A stretch of 13,338 nucleotides of DNA from Bryobacteraceae bacterium (GCA_014379815.1 JACMLA010000562.1:1-13338); one strand, 5' to 3'; counted from the first letter of the stretch, positions 1-6,860 are shown. Program-made: numbers and translations. The notes: a model not told the origin generated them from the sequence alone.

Positions 1-738
1 ACCGAACGCCAGATGCTTCGCTGCATTGACGGCGAGTGCTCCATTAAGCCTGTCACCGACAGCGATGGAGCCCTCGTGTTTTCGGGATCCGGGTGGCACA
101 AAGGTGTAGTCGGTATTGTGGCGAGCCGGATTGTCGACAGGTATCACCGGCCTGTTTTCGTGCTCTCCGAAGACGAGCAAACCGGTCTCACGTCAGGCTC
201 GGGACGAAGTGTGAAGTCATTTCACTTGCTTGAGGCTCTGGAGTCCATGGCGTCTTTGTTCGAGAAGTTCGGCGGCCACAGGCAGGCCGCGGGTGTCACT
301 CTGAAGACGGCGGCGTTACCCGAGTTTCGATCCCGTTTGCGGGAGTATGCGGCGCGCCACCTCGAACCAGACGACTTCCGGGCCACTCTGGACATAGACG
401 CCGAGCTGGAACTGCGCGAGTTGAATGAGAGCTCTGTCAGGGATGTCGAGCGCCTTGCACCCTTTGGATTCGGTAACCCAGCGCCCTTGTTCGCAATTAC
501 CGGGGCAGAGGTCGAAGGTGCGAGCCTTCGGGGAGAGAGCATGGTCAGCGTAGGCCTGAAACAGAACGGAGGCCGCACGCTGATCTTCACAGCGTGGGAC
601 TGGGCATCCCGTTTGCCCGAACTCACGCGGGGAGCTCGTGTGAATGCCGCAATCGCGCTCGAAGACCGGGGCGGAAATGGCGAGTGGAAGGCTGTTTTGA
701 AAGACGTTCAGCCAGCGACCGCAGCTGCAATCACCTGA
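1..738 (+). CDS. recJ: Single-stranded-DNA-specific exonuclease RecJ, C-terminal part (5' end outside window)
   Basis: The frame is open from base 1, so the gene is cut by the window edge and only its last 245 residues are visible. RecJ is a 5'-3' single-strand exonuclease acting in recombination and repair. The visible part starts in the typical linker (TERQ...) and enters a DHHA1 domain. It shows the SGSGWHKGVVGIVASR segment, then SGSGRS, then the GGHRQAAG nucleic-acid-binding motif at about residues 91-98 of the fragment. The RecJ OB-fold follows, recognisable by the PFGFGNPAPLF segment. The catalytic DHH phosphoesterase domain lies upstream of the window. A 45-nt gap separates the stop from cysM on the same strand, so read-through into the cysteine cluster is possible. 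Family assignment is firm; the intactness of the missing half cannot be judged. Confidence 0.95.
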   Translation, partial: TERQMLRCIDGECSIKPVTDSDGALVFSGSGWHKGVVGIVASRIVDRYHRPVFVLSEDEQTGLTSGSGRSVKSFHLLEALESMASLFEKFGGHRQAAGVTLKTAALPEFRSRLREYAARHLEPDDFRATLDIDAELELRELNESSVRDVERLAPFGFGNPAPLFAITGAEVEGASLRGESMVSVGLKQNGGRTLIFTAWDWASRLPELTRGARVNAAIALEDRGGNGEWKAVLKDVQPATAAAIT

Positions 739-783
739 AGCTCCATCCATGAATCACCCTGATCCTGCTCGGGATTGGTATGA

Positions 784-1752
784 TTGAGCGAAATCGGGAT
801 GGCTTCTGCGCTTCTTCCTCACACGTCGGAAATCACCTCCGGCTCGATACTGAGCCAGATTGGGAACACGCCGCTTGTTCATCTGCCAGGACTAAGTGCA
901 AAGACTCCCGGAGTACACATCTATGCGAAGGACGAGTCGCGCAATCCCGGAGGTTCGGTAAAGGACCGGCCAGCGTGGAACATGATCGTCGAAGGGGAGC
1001 GTGCGGGTCTCCTCACTTCGGGCAAGACGATCCTCGACGCAAGTAGTGGCAACACGGGCATAGCGTATGCAATGATCGGCGCTGCGCGAGGCTACAGCGT
1101 AACCATCTGCTTACCCAGGAATGCCTCGCACGAGCGCAAGCGCATACTCAAAGCTTACGGTGCAGAAGTAGTTTTGACGCCTGCGGATGAGGGCTCCGAC
1201 GGAGCGATTCGGGAAGTGCGGAAAATCTTTGCGGCGGATCCCGACCGCTACTTCTACGCCGATCAGTACAACAATCCGGCGAACTGGCAAGCGCATTACA
1301 ACACCACCGCGGTGGAGATTCTGGAGCAGACCGCAGGTAAGCTAACGCACTTCGTAGCCATGCTGGGAACGAGCGGAACCTGCGTTGGGATCACGCGCCG
1401 GCTCCGCAAAGAGGCCCCTCACGTCCGCTGCATCTCGGGCCAGCCAAGCACTGGGTTCCATGGCATCGAGGGGACGAAGCACATGCCCACTGCGATCGTA
1501 CCGGGTATCTGGGATGCGTCGTTACCCGACGAAAATCTCTGGATTGAAACCGAGGATGCACATGCCATGACGCGGCGTGTCGCGCGTGACGAGGGTTTAC
1601 TGGTGGGCGTTTCCGCAGGTGCGAATCTGTACGCTGCCCATTTGATTGCGCGGCGTTTGCACGAAGCGGGCGAGACCGGACTTGTGGTGACGATTCTTTG
1701 TGACGGCGCTGACAAATACTTGAGTGAGCAATTTTGGGATGATCAGGATTAA
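784..1752 (+). CDS. cysM: Cysteine synthase, CysM type (PLP-dependent, probably CysO-thiocarboxylate dependent)
   Basis: A fold-type II PLP enzyme of 322 residues, the normal size for the family. Visible motifs are GNTPL (27-31), GGSVKDRPA with the Schiff-base lysine K60, the SGNTG substrate loop (88-92), GTSGT phosphate-binding loop (195-199) and SAGAN (277-281). The KDRPA context resembles mycobacterial CysM, which uses O-phosphoserine and the CysO thiocarboxylate. K232 in GTKHM falls where I recall an arginine binding the O-phosphoserine phosphate in that enzyme; this is an alignment by eye. The following JAMM, sulfur-carrier and E1-rhodanese genes support the CysO-dependent role over a sulfide-dependent CysK role. 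The start is uncertain: TTG at 784 has GGGATT about 8-13 nt upstream, and ATG at 799 is the alternative. A TGGTATGAT string at 776-784 resembles an extended -10, but I see no convincing -35. The 3' end overlaps the next gene. Confidence 0.9.
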   Translation: MSEIGMASALLPHTSEITSGSILSQIGNTPLVHLPGLSAKTPGVHIYAKDESRNPGGSVKDRPAWNMIVEGERAGLLTSGKTILDASSGNTGIAYAMIGAARGYSVTICLPRNASHERKRILKAYGAEVVLTPADEGSDGAIREVRKIFAADPDRYFYADQYNNPANWQAHYNTTAVEILEQTAGKLTHFVAMLGTSGTCVGITRRLRKEAPHVRCISGQPSTGFHGIEGTKHMPTAIVPGIWDASLPDENLWIETEDAHAMTRRVARDEGLLVGVSAGANLYAAHLIARRLHEAGETGLVVTILCDGADKYLSEQFWDDQD

Positions 1753-2164
1753 TCAGCAAGCATGGGACGTAATGGTTGCCCATGCACAAAGCACGTACCC
1801 AGGTGAATGTTGCGGTGCAATGCTGGGTCGCACAAACGGTGGCAATAAAGATGTCACGCGCGCCGTTGTGCTGGAGAATGCTTTTGCCGGCTCTCAGGGG
1901 GCGCGGTATGAGATCCGGCCTGAAGACTTGATCTCGGCAGATAAAGCAGCCCGCTCCCAGGGCCTCGACTTGATAGGTATCTTCCACTCGCATCCCGACT
2001 GCGACGCGTACTTTTCTAAAACCGATCTGGAGAACTCGTGTCCCTGGTACTCGTTTGTTGTGCTTTCGGTAAAGGCGGGGAAGTTCGATCACGCGAATAG
2101 TTTTCTTCCTGATCCTGACCAGACACGAGCAGATTCTGAACCGCTTGAGATCCCCGAATCTTGA
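1724..2164 (+). CDS. mec: JAMM/MPN+ (M67 family) zinc peptidase, Mec-type CysO-cysteine peptidase
   Basis: A zinc isopeptidase-like protein of 146 residues, matching the short prokaryotic Mec size. The complete JAMM signature is present: upstream glutamate E28 in YPGECCG, then H88-S-H90-P followed by six residues, S98, two residues and D101. In Mycobacterium tuberculosis the Mec enzyme cleaves cysteine from the CysO-Cys adduct made by CysM. Position between cysM and the carrier gene points to the same job. The carrier here also has a six-residue tail after Gly-Gly, so this enzyme may additionally process that precursor, as reported for QbsD on QbsE. That second role is inference. The GTG start at 1724 overlaps cysM by 29 bp; ATG at 1739 would overlap by 14 bp. 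Either way translation is probably coupled to cysM. No signal peptide is visible, so it should be cytoplasmic. Confidence 0.9.
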   Translation: MSNFGMIRINQQAWDVMVAHAQSTYPGECCGAMLGRTNGGNKDVTRAVVLENAFAGSQGARYEIRPEDLISADKAARSQGLDLIGIFHSHPDCDAYFSKTDLENSCPWYSFVVLSVKAGKFDHANSFLPDPDQTRADSEPLEIPES

Positions 2165-2199
2165 AGCGAGCCTGACTTCATCACTAATACAGACCAGAT

Positions 2200-2490
2200 A
2201 TGGCTACGATTTTAATTCCCACTCCCCTGCGGCAATACACCGCCAATCAGGACACGGTCCACGTGACTGGTACTACCGTAGGCCAGTTGCTCAGTGCTCT
2301 TACAACCGAGCACCCGGATCTGCGAAAGCACTTGTTTAACGACGAGGGCAGGTTACGCAGTTTTGTGAATGTATACATCAATGACGAAGATATCCGTTAT
2401 CTGAGCAAAGACGCGACGCCCGTGACTGACGCAGACACTCTTACGATCGTCCCAAGTATCGCCGGGGGGTGTGTCGATGGCCGTAGCTGA
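2200..2490 (+). CDS. cysO: CysO-type ubiquitin-like sulfur carrier protein (MoaD/ThiS fold) with C-terminal extension after Gly-Gly
   Basis: A small beta-grasp sulfur carrier of 96 residues. It resembles mycobacterial CysO along its length: an IPTPLRQYT start, a central GRLRSFVNVYINDEDIRYL stretch, and an end reading TIVPSIAGG. In this family the terminal Gly carboxylate is adenylated by an E1 enzyme and converted to a thiocarboxylate that donates sulfur. Here G89-G90 is not terminal: CVDGRS follows before the TGA. The carrier should therefore need proteolytic trimming, and the adjacent JAMM peptidase is the obvious candidate. The codons for Gly-Gly are a run of six G (2464-2469), which also looks like the Shine-Dalgarno of the next gene. 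The tail overlaps that gene by 14 bp (ATG 2477) or 20 bp (GTG 2471). The carrier's own ribosome site is weak. A sequencing error in the G run would remove the tail, so it needs checking. Confidence 0.88.
   Translation: MATILIPTPLRQYTANQDTVHVTGTTVGQLLSALTTEHPDLRKHLFNDEGRLRSFVNVYINDEDIRYLSKDATPVTDADTLTIVPSIAGGCVDGRS
2464..2469 (+). promoter_or_regulatory. G6 run serving as moeZ Shine-Dalgarno and cysO Gly-Gly codons
   Basis: Six consecutive G residues lie 7 nt before ATG 2477 but only 1 nt before GTG 2471. The spacing favours ATG 2477 as the true start of the E1-rhodanese gene. The same bases encode the functionally essential diglycine of the sulfur carrier, so this short site carries two signals. 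Confidence 0.6.
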
Positions 2491-3652
2491 AGTGACCGCG
2501 CCAGAAGAAGTGGCTCTTAGCCAGGAAGAGATTCTCCGCTACTCCAGACATTTGATCATGCCAGAAGTCGGGATGGAGGGCCAGCTCGCCCTCAAGAAGG
2601 CAAGCGTTCTATTGATCGGTACCGGGGGACTAGGGGCGCCTCTTGGGATGTATCTGGCTGCTGCCGGTATTGGCAGAATCGGTCTGGTCGACTTCGATAC
2701 GGTTGACTTTTCCAACCTGCAGCGACAGATCATTCACGGCACCAAAGATGTCGGTCGCAAGAAGCTGGACTCAGCTGCGGACACGATGCACGACATCAAC
2801 CCTTACGTGCGCATCGATAAATACGATGTGGCGTTGTCCAGCGAGAACGCGCTCGAAATTTTGAAGGACTACGACATCATCATCGATGGAACGGACAACT
2901 TTCCGACGCGCTACCTCGTAAACGACGCCTGTGTATTGTTAGGCAAGCCTAACGTTTATGGTTCCATCTTTCGTTTCGAGGGTCAGGCCACAGTTTTCGC
3001 TTATCCGGGTGGACCTTGCTACCGCTGTCTCTACCCTGAGCCGCCACCTCCCGGGCTTGTTCCGAGCTGTGCGGAAGGCGGAGTCCTGGGAATCCTACCT
3101 GGGCTGATCGGTGTGGTGCAGGCTACTGAGGCCGTAAAGCTGATCCTGAATAGGGGGGAACCGCTGGTCGGACGCCTCGTTCTCTACGATGCGCTCGCCA
3201 TGCGTTTCCGGGAGTTGAAGCTACGCAAGAATGCGGAGTGTCCCGTCTGCGGAGATCATCCAACGATTACAAAGTTGATCGATTACTACGAATTCTGCGG
3301 AGTTCCTAAAGAGGAAAAAGCTCCGGTTTCCCTCGACGGCGATCTCATGCCTGCCGAGGTAAAATCCAGGATCGATCGCAAAGACAGCTTTGTTCTCATC
3401 GACGTTCGGGAGCCGCATGAGCATCAGATCGCCAACATCGGGTACGCGACGCTGATCCCTCTTGGTGAACTTCCCAGGCGGCTCAGTGAGCTGGATCCGG
3501 AAGGTGAATACGTGATGCACTGCAAGAGTGGGATGCGAAGCGCGAAGGCCGTCGATTTGATGAAACAGAGCGGATTCAGAAAGGTCCGAAACATGAAGGG
3601 CGGAATCCTCGCATGGAGCGATACAGTCGATAGTTCCGTTCCGAAGTACTAG
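2477..3652 (+). CDS. moeZ: MoeZ-type sulfur-carrier adenylyltransferase/sulfurtransferase (ThiF/MoeB E1 + rhodanese)
   Basis: This two-domain enzyme would activate and sulfurate the CysO C-terminus. Residue numbers here count from GTG 2471; the chosen ATG 2477 shortens the protein by two, to 391 residues. The E1 half has the nucleotide-binding loop GTGGLGAP (50-57), the LVDFDTVDFSNLQRQ segment (72-86), DGTDNFPTR (139-147) and the SCAEGGVLG region with candidate catalytic C200. Two CxxC pairs, C183/C186 and C257/C260, form the structural zinc site. The rhodanese half (about 295-390) has LIDVREPHEH and an active-site loop beginning at C351 (CKSGMRS), so the persulfide-forming cysteine is present. 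In mycobacteria the fusion MoeZ sulfurates CysO but is encoded elsewhere; here it sits in the same cluster. It could also serve a MoaD or ThiS carrier. A hairpin follows the stop. Confidence 0.93.
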   Translation: MAVAEVTAPEEVALSQEEILRYSRHLIMPEVGMEGQLALKKASVLLIGTGGLGAPLGMYLAAAGIGRIGLVDFDTVDFSNLQRQIIHGTKDVGRKKLDSAADTMHDINPYVRIDKYDVALSSENALEILKDYDIIIDGTDNFPTRYLVNDACVLLGKPNVYGSIFRFEGQATVFAYPGGPCYRCLYPEPPPPGLVPSCAEGGVLGILPGLIGVVQATEAVKLILNRGEPLVGRLVLYDALAMRFRELKLRKNAECPVCGDHPTITKLIDYYEFCGVPKEEKAPVSLDGDLMPAEVKSRIDRKDSFVLIDVREPHEHQIANIGYATLIPLGELPRRLSELDPEGEYVMHCKSGMRSAKAVDLMKQSGFRKVRNMKGGILAWSDTVDSSVPKY

Positions 3653-3660
3653 AAATAGAA

Positions 3661-3696
3661 AAGCGAGACGATTCCTGGAACGGATACGTCTCGCTT
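3661..3696. terminator. Hairpin, probable bidirectional terminator
   Basis: AAGCGAGACG (3661-3670) and its exact complement CGTCTCGCTT (3687-3696) form a 10-bp stem with a 16-nt loop. The sequence following on the plus strand (ATTCCTTTC) is moderately U-rich. On the minus strand the stem is followed by TTCTATTTCT. It lies between moeZ and the leftward DUF1328 genes, so it could stop transcription from both sides. Confidence 0.75.
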
Positions 3697-3719
3697 ATTC
3701 CTTTCGGCCCATAGCCGTA

Positions 3720-3884
3720 CTAAATCGTGGAACGGCGACCCATGAAGAAGCTGACGAGAAAGATCACGAGGAACACGAAGAACAGAACCTTCGCGATACT
3801 CGCGGCTGCTCCGGCGATTCCCCAGAAGCCGACGAATGCGGCGATCAAAGCGATCACCAGAAATAACCAGGCGTATTGCAACAT
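3720..3884 (-). CDS. DUF1328 (YtjA-like) small membrane protein, copy 2
   Basis: A 54-residue hydrophobic protein beginning [10 protein letters not shown] and ending FFMGRRSTI. Two transmembrane stretches are visible (about 4-22 and 30-48), followed by a short basic tail. This is the YtjA/DUF1328 layout, a family of tiny inner-membrane proteins of unknown function, often linked to stress responses. The start is well supported: AGGGGGA at 3892-3898 lies 7 nt upstream of the ATG at 3884. It is the downstream member of a tandem pair, 26 nt after copy 1, and by my count the two proteins share 42 of 54 residues. They very likely arose by duplication and are co-transcribed. A hairpin lies just beyond the stop. 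No molecular role can be read from the sequence. Confidence 0.85.
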   Translation of the reverse strand: MLQYAWLFLVIALIAAFVGFWGIAGAAASIAKVLFFVFLVIFLVSFFMGRRSTI

Positions 3885-3910
3885 TTCTTTGTCCCCCTAA
3901 GTCCTTATCT

Positions 3911-4075
3911 CTAGACAGTGGTGCGGCGGCCCATCAGGAAGCTAACGAGCCAGATCACCAGAAAAACGAAGAACAGCACTTTCGCAATACCGGCTGCAGT
4001 ACCGGCGATACCGCCGAATCCAAGAACGGCCGCTACCAGTGCGATTACCAGAAACACCCAGGCATAATGAAGCAT
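3911..4075 (-). CDS. DUF1328 (YtjA-like) small membrane protein, copy 1
   Basis: A 54-residue hydrophobic protein beginning [10 protein letters not shown] and ending FLMGRRTTV. It has two transmembrane stretches separated by a Gly/Ala-rich turn ([11 protein letters not shown]), the DUF1328 pattern. A longer reading from 4114 is possible, but the ATG at 4075 is preferred. It matches the family N-terminus, aligns exactly with the downstream paralogue, and is preceded by GGAGGT (4085-4090) at a 9-nt spacing. The sigma70-like promoter at 4127-4154 predicts a leader of roughly 44 nt. Differences from copy 2 are mostly conservative hydrophobic swaps (V/I, V/L, W/F), so both copies appear to be under purifying selection. 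Function is unknown; membrane location is inferred from composition. Confidence 0.87.
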   Translation of the reverse strand: MLHYAWVFLVIALVAAVLGFGGIAGTAAGIAKVLFFVFLVIWLVSFLMGRRTTV

Positions 4076-4126
4076 GTTTTTAGAACCTCCGCAGCTTACT
4101 AAAGCAGTTCTCATACCAAACTGGAA

Positions 4127-4154
4127 ATCATAGAAAAATCAATAGGATTGACAA
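4127..4154 (-). promoter_or_regulatory. Sigma70-like promoter for the DUF1328 pair
   Basis: On the minus strand TTGTCA (complement of 4149-4154) and TATGAT (complement of 4127-4132) are separated by 16 bp. Each hexamer has one mismatch to consensus. Predicted transcription start is near 4119-4121, about 44 nt before the ATG at 4075. The -35 overlaps a plus-strand TTGACA (4148-4153), but I see no good plus-strand -10 at the right distance. Confidence 0.6.
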
Positions 4155-4211
4155 ACTTCCACCTGTCGGCGACTTCGTATACATGTAATTACTGCCAAAG
4201 GAACCGAAGTT

Positions 4212-5075
4212 TTGCATGGTATCCTGCGTGTCACGGGAAGCTTTGCACGCAACACGATCCTTTTTCTCGTACTGCTGGCAGCCCTCTTCGCAGCTCCCCG
4301 CCCTTTTCGCGTCTACATCAGCCTGGAACCCCACGACAACGTAGAACTACCCCCGGACTTCATGGAGAAAACGGAGTGGGTCTTCGCGCGTCTGATGTAT
4401 CCTCCACATCCGCAGGCGAAGTTTACGAGGCGCCGGTTCTTTGGCACTCCTGATCTGGACTGGCGCCAGGGAGGCACCAGCTGGACTCAGGACTACCCAA
4501 GAGCAGACCGCCATTTCTCGCAAATCCTCAGAAGGCTTACACGCCTCCACGTCCGTTCGGTGGAACAGCCAGTCAACCTTGATGATGACGAGGACGTCTT
4601 TGAATATCCGTTCCTAACCGCAGGGGAAATGGGGGACTGGCTGCTGACGGACGCCCAATGCGTAAAGCTTCGCGATTACCTTTTGCGGGGTGGCTTTCTA
4701 TTTCTTGACGACTTCTGGGGCACTGAGGAATGGGATCGTTTTATGCAGACCATGAGTCGTGTCTTGCCCGACCGGCCAATTCTCGAAATTCCGGATCACG
4801 ATGCAATCTTTCACACACTCTACGACCTCAACGAGCGTTGGCAAATACCTGGCATGTGGGCCATCCGCAGAGGCAGTACCTATCGCAGCGACGGAGCGGT
4901 TCCCCACTGGCGCGGAATCTACGACGACAAGGGCCGCATCATGGTGGCAATCGCCTTCAATCACGACGTAGGAGATGCCTGGGAGTGGGCCGACGAACCT
5001 GGCTATCCCGAGAAGTACTCCGCACTCGGCATCCGAATGGGCGTGAACTACGTCCTGTACGCACTCACTCACTAG
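4212..5075 (+). CDS. DUF4159 domain protein, membrane-anchored or secreted
   Basis: A 287-residue protein with an N-terminal basic stretch and one hydrophobic segment (about 14-29, ILFLVLLAALFAAP). This could be a signal anchor or a signal peptide with an A-x-A type end. The rest matches DUF4159, whose function is unknown. Landmarks are WTQDYPRADRHF (91-102), YPFL (132-135) and LRDYLLRGGFLFLDDFWG (153-170), resembling a degenerate glutamine-amidotransferase/BatA-like fold. IYDDKGRIMVAIAFNHDVGDAWE follows (about 236-258). The start is TTG at 4212, chosen because AAGGA lies about 9 nt upstream and no in-frame ATG precedes the hydrophobic segment. DUF4159 proteins often occur beside MoxR, DUF58 and von Willebrand-factor genes. 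None is present here, so this is a stand-alone copy. A 56-nt gap separates it from uppP. Confidence 0.8.
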   Translation: MHGILRVTGSFARNTILFLVLLAALFAAPRPFRVYISLEPHDNVELPPDFMEKTEWVFARLMYPPHPQAKFTRRRFFGTPDLDWRQGGTSWTQDYPRADRHFSQILRRLTRLHVRSVEQPVNLDDDEDVFEYPFLTAGEMGDWLLTDAQCVKLRDYLLRGGFLFLDDFWGTEEWDRFMQTMSRVLPDRPILEIPDHDAIFHTLYDLNERWQIPGMWAIRRGSTYRSDGAVPHWRGIYDDKGRIMVAIAFNHDVGDAWEWADEPGYPEKYSALGIRMGVNYVLYALTH

Positions 5076-5131
5076 CGCGTTAGGGTTCCCGCCGCAAGGT
5101 ACACTAAGAACCTTCAGACCTCCCACCTCAT

Positions 5132-5923
5132 ATGCCTCGCTGGATGGAAGCAATAATACTTGGTCTGATCGAAGGCCTGACCGAGTTCATTCCCGTGTCT
5201 TCAACCGGGCACCTCCTGATTGCCGAGCGCTGGCTCGGCCACAGGCCCGACTGGTTCACCGTTTTTATCCAGGTAGGTGCTGCGCTTGCGTTGTTGCCAC
5301 TGTTTTGGAACAAGCTGATCGGGCTATTGAAAAACTTGTCAGATCCGTCCGCGCGCGACTACCTCGCAAAGTTGACGTCCGCTTTCCTCCTCACAGCTGC
5401 AGGCGGGGTGGCGCTTGACAAGATGAACTTCGAGCTGCCCGAAACCGTAGGACCAGTCGCGTGGGCTACCCTCATCGGGGGCTTCGTGATTCTTGGGATT
5501 GAGCGCTGGAAGAAGGGCGATCCCGGCAATAGCCATTTGTCGTGGAATATCCCAATTGCTTGCGGTGTGGCGCAATTGCTAGCAGCCGTGTTCCCAGGAA
5601 CCTCACGGTCCGGGGCAACCATCATGATCGCGATTGCGCTGGGGTTGGCGCGGTCCGAAGCAGCCGAGTTTTCCTTCATCCTTGGGATGATTACTCTGAC
5701 CGCGGCTGGTGGCTACAAGTTCCTGGATGCCTGGAAGGACGGCGAAGTGGTGGGAGCTAACCTAACCGATATTGGGTTAGGATTCGCTACCGCCGCTGTG
5801 TCGTCGTTTCTAGTGGTTCGCTGGCTATTGCAATTCGTCAGAGAGCATTCATTCAATGGTTTTGCTATCTACCGAATCCTGCTGGGTATCGCGCTGCTGT
5901 TGTGGGGCGCGGAAGCAAAATGA
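5132..5923 (+). CDS. uppP: Undecaprenyl-diphosphatase UppP/BacA
   Basis: An integral membrane enzyme that dephosphorylates undecaprenyl pyrophosphate, recycling the lipid carrier for peptidoglycan and other envelope polymers; overexpression gives bacitracin resistance in other bacteria. Both signature motifs are intact. The first is E14-GLTE18-FIPVSSTGHL, with S24 and H27 equivalent to E. coli S27 and H30. The second is PGTSRSG (155-161) with arginine R159. Length (263 residues) is close to the E. coli protein (273), with several hydrophobic spans and the usual C-terminal RILLGIALLL helix. ATG 5132 is chosen because it leads directly into the first motif; the ribosome site is weak. It is co-directional with the DUF4159 gene and converges on the Usp gene with only 8 bp between stops. 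I see no terminator in that gap. Confidence 0.95.
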   Translation: MPRWMEAIILGLIEGLTEFIPVSSTGHLLIAERWLGHRPDWFTVFIQVGAALALLPLFWNKLIGLLKNLSDPSARDYLAKLTSAFLLTAAGGVALDKMNFELPETVGPVAWATLIGGFVILGIERWKKGDPGNSHLSWNIPIACGVAQLLAAVFPGTSRSGATIMIAIALGLARSEAAEFSFILGMITLTAAGGYKFLDAWKDGEVVGANLTDIGLGFATAAVSSFLVVRWLLQFVREHSFNGFAIYRILLGIALLLWGAEAK

Positions 5924-5931
5924 TTACTGGG

Positions 5932-6846
5932 CTAGCTGGCGAGTGCGTGATCGCGTGACCAGGCGGAAGACCGATGGCCGCTGTAGACCGGTGCGTTCTG
6001 AAAGCTCCAACGAGGGAACTCAGCGGAAGCACCGTCCATGCAGACTACGGGGCACGGCAATTTGTCGAGGTGGGAAGCGAGCCGGGTCATCCATGTTCCC
6101 CGAAGTGCTTGTCCCGGGCCTACGAATGCCAGGTCGGCCTCACAACGCTTCAGGAGCCGGGGCAACTCGGTGGACATGGACCCGACCGCAACATCGATCT
6201 CAGGGCAGGGTCGTCCGGCGAATGCCGAACGGATTTTATCCATGGCGACTTCAGGCATTAAAGGGATCCGGGCATCCATAGCTCGTAGCAGAGTCCCTTC
6301 GTCGACCGGGGGAATGACATTCAGAATGTGTACCCGGGCTCCGATTCGGGCGGCAAATGCAACGGCAAGAGGCAAATGGGAGTTAGTGCTCGACTCGAAG
6401 TCAATCAGACAGGCAATGGTGCGGATGCTGGCCCGGAAGTTACGCTTGTGCAGGCTCGAACCCGCCGTCCATACAGGAACGTTGCAATGCTTCAGGAGAC
6501 GTGCCCGGAACGATGGTTTCAGAAGGCTGCGAAGGACTAACCTCTCCGACGCCGGCGCCACAATCAGGTCGTAGCTGTCTTCTCTACACAGGTCTGAAAT
6601 GCTCTGTACAGCGTCACTGGATTCCACGAGAATACGCCGGCAACTGTCGTAACCGTCGGCCTCAGCGAAGAAAGAATCCAGTTCCCGATAAGTATTTCGT
6701 GTGGCTCCACCCGGCTCACAAACATGGGCAATCGTGAGGCTCACGTGGGACATATCGGCCAGCTGAGAGACCGCGCGTGTTGCGCGGAAACAGGCATCGG
6801 AGAAGCTGGTCGGAAAAAGAATTCGCAAATCTGGTGAGGTATTCAT
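5932..6846 (-). CDS. Universal stress protein, two tandem Usp domains
   Basis: A 304-residue cytoplasmic protein with two Usp-like alpha/beta domains, about residues 6-127 and 140-270. The first strand of each is recognisable (RILFPTSFSDAC and RTIACLIDFESS). Each ends in the usual core strand (CNVPVWTAG and LPCPVVCMD). The ATP-binding pattern G-x2-G-x9-G-[S/T] is not intact in either domain: the first has only VAPASERLVLRS and the second VGPGQALRGTWMT. It may therefore be a non-ATP-binding type. An extra 30-residue basic tail without recognisable motif follows. The start at 6846 is firm, with CTAAAGGAGG ending 8 nt upstream. The gene follows the bestrophin gene by 14 nt, and its Shine-Dalgarno abuts that stop, so they form an operon. 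Role in stress survival is by family only. Confidence 0.88.
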   Translation of the reverse strand: MNTSPDLRILFPTSFSDACFRATRAVSQLADMSHVSLTIAHVCEPGGATRNTYRELDSFFAEADGYDSCRRILVESSDAVQSISDLCREDSYDLIVAPASERLVLRSLLKPSFRARLLKHCNVPVWTAGSSLHKRNFRASIRTIACLIDFESSTNSHLPLAVAFAARIGARVHILNVIPPVDEGTLLRAMDARIPLMPEVAMDKIRSAFAGRPCPEIDVAVGSMSTELPRLLKRCEADLAFVGPGQALRGTWMTRLASHLDKLPCPVVCMDGASAEFPRWSFQNAPVYSGHRSSAWSRDHALAS

Positions 6847-6860
6847 TTGGGGAGCCTCCT

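Noticed and set aside
1391..2092. Long minus-strand frame of 233 codons opposite cysM and mec
   Set aside because: It runs antisense to two genes with complete catalytic motifs, has no recognisable domain, and has low-complexity basic composition typical of a shadow frame.
4148..4180. Plus-strand promoter for the DUF4159 gene using TTGACA at 4148
   Set aside because: At 16-18 bp spacing there is no acceptable -10; TATACA lies about 24 bp away, too far.
6038..6574. Plus-strand frame of 178 codons opposite the Usp gene
   Set aside because: No ribosome site or domain; the minus-strand Usp reading has a perfect Shine-Dalgarno and a recognisable fold.
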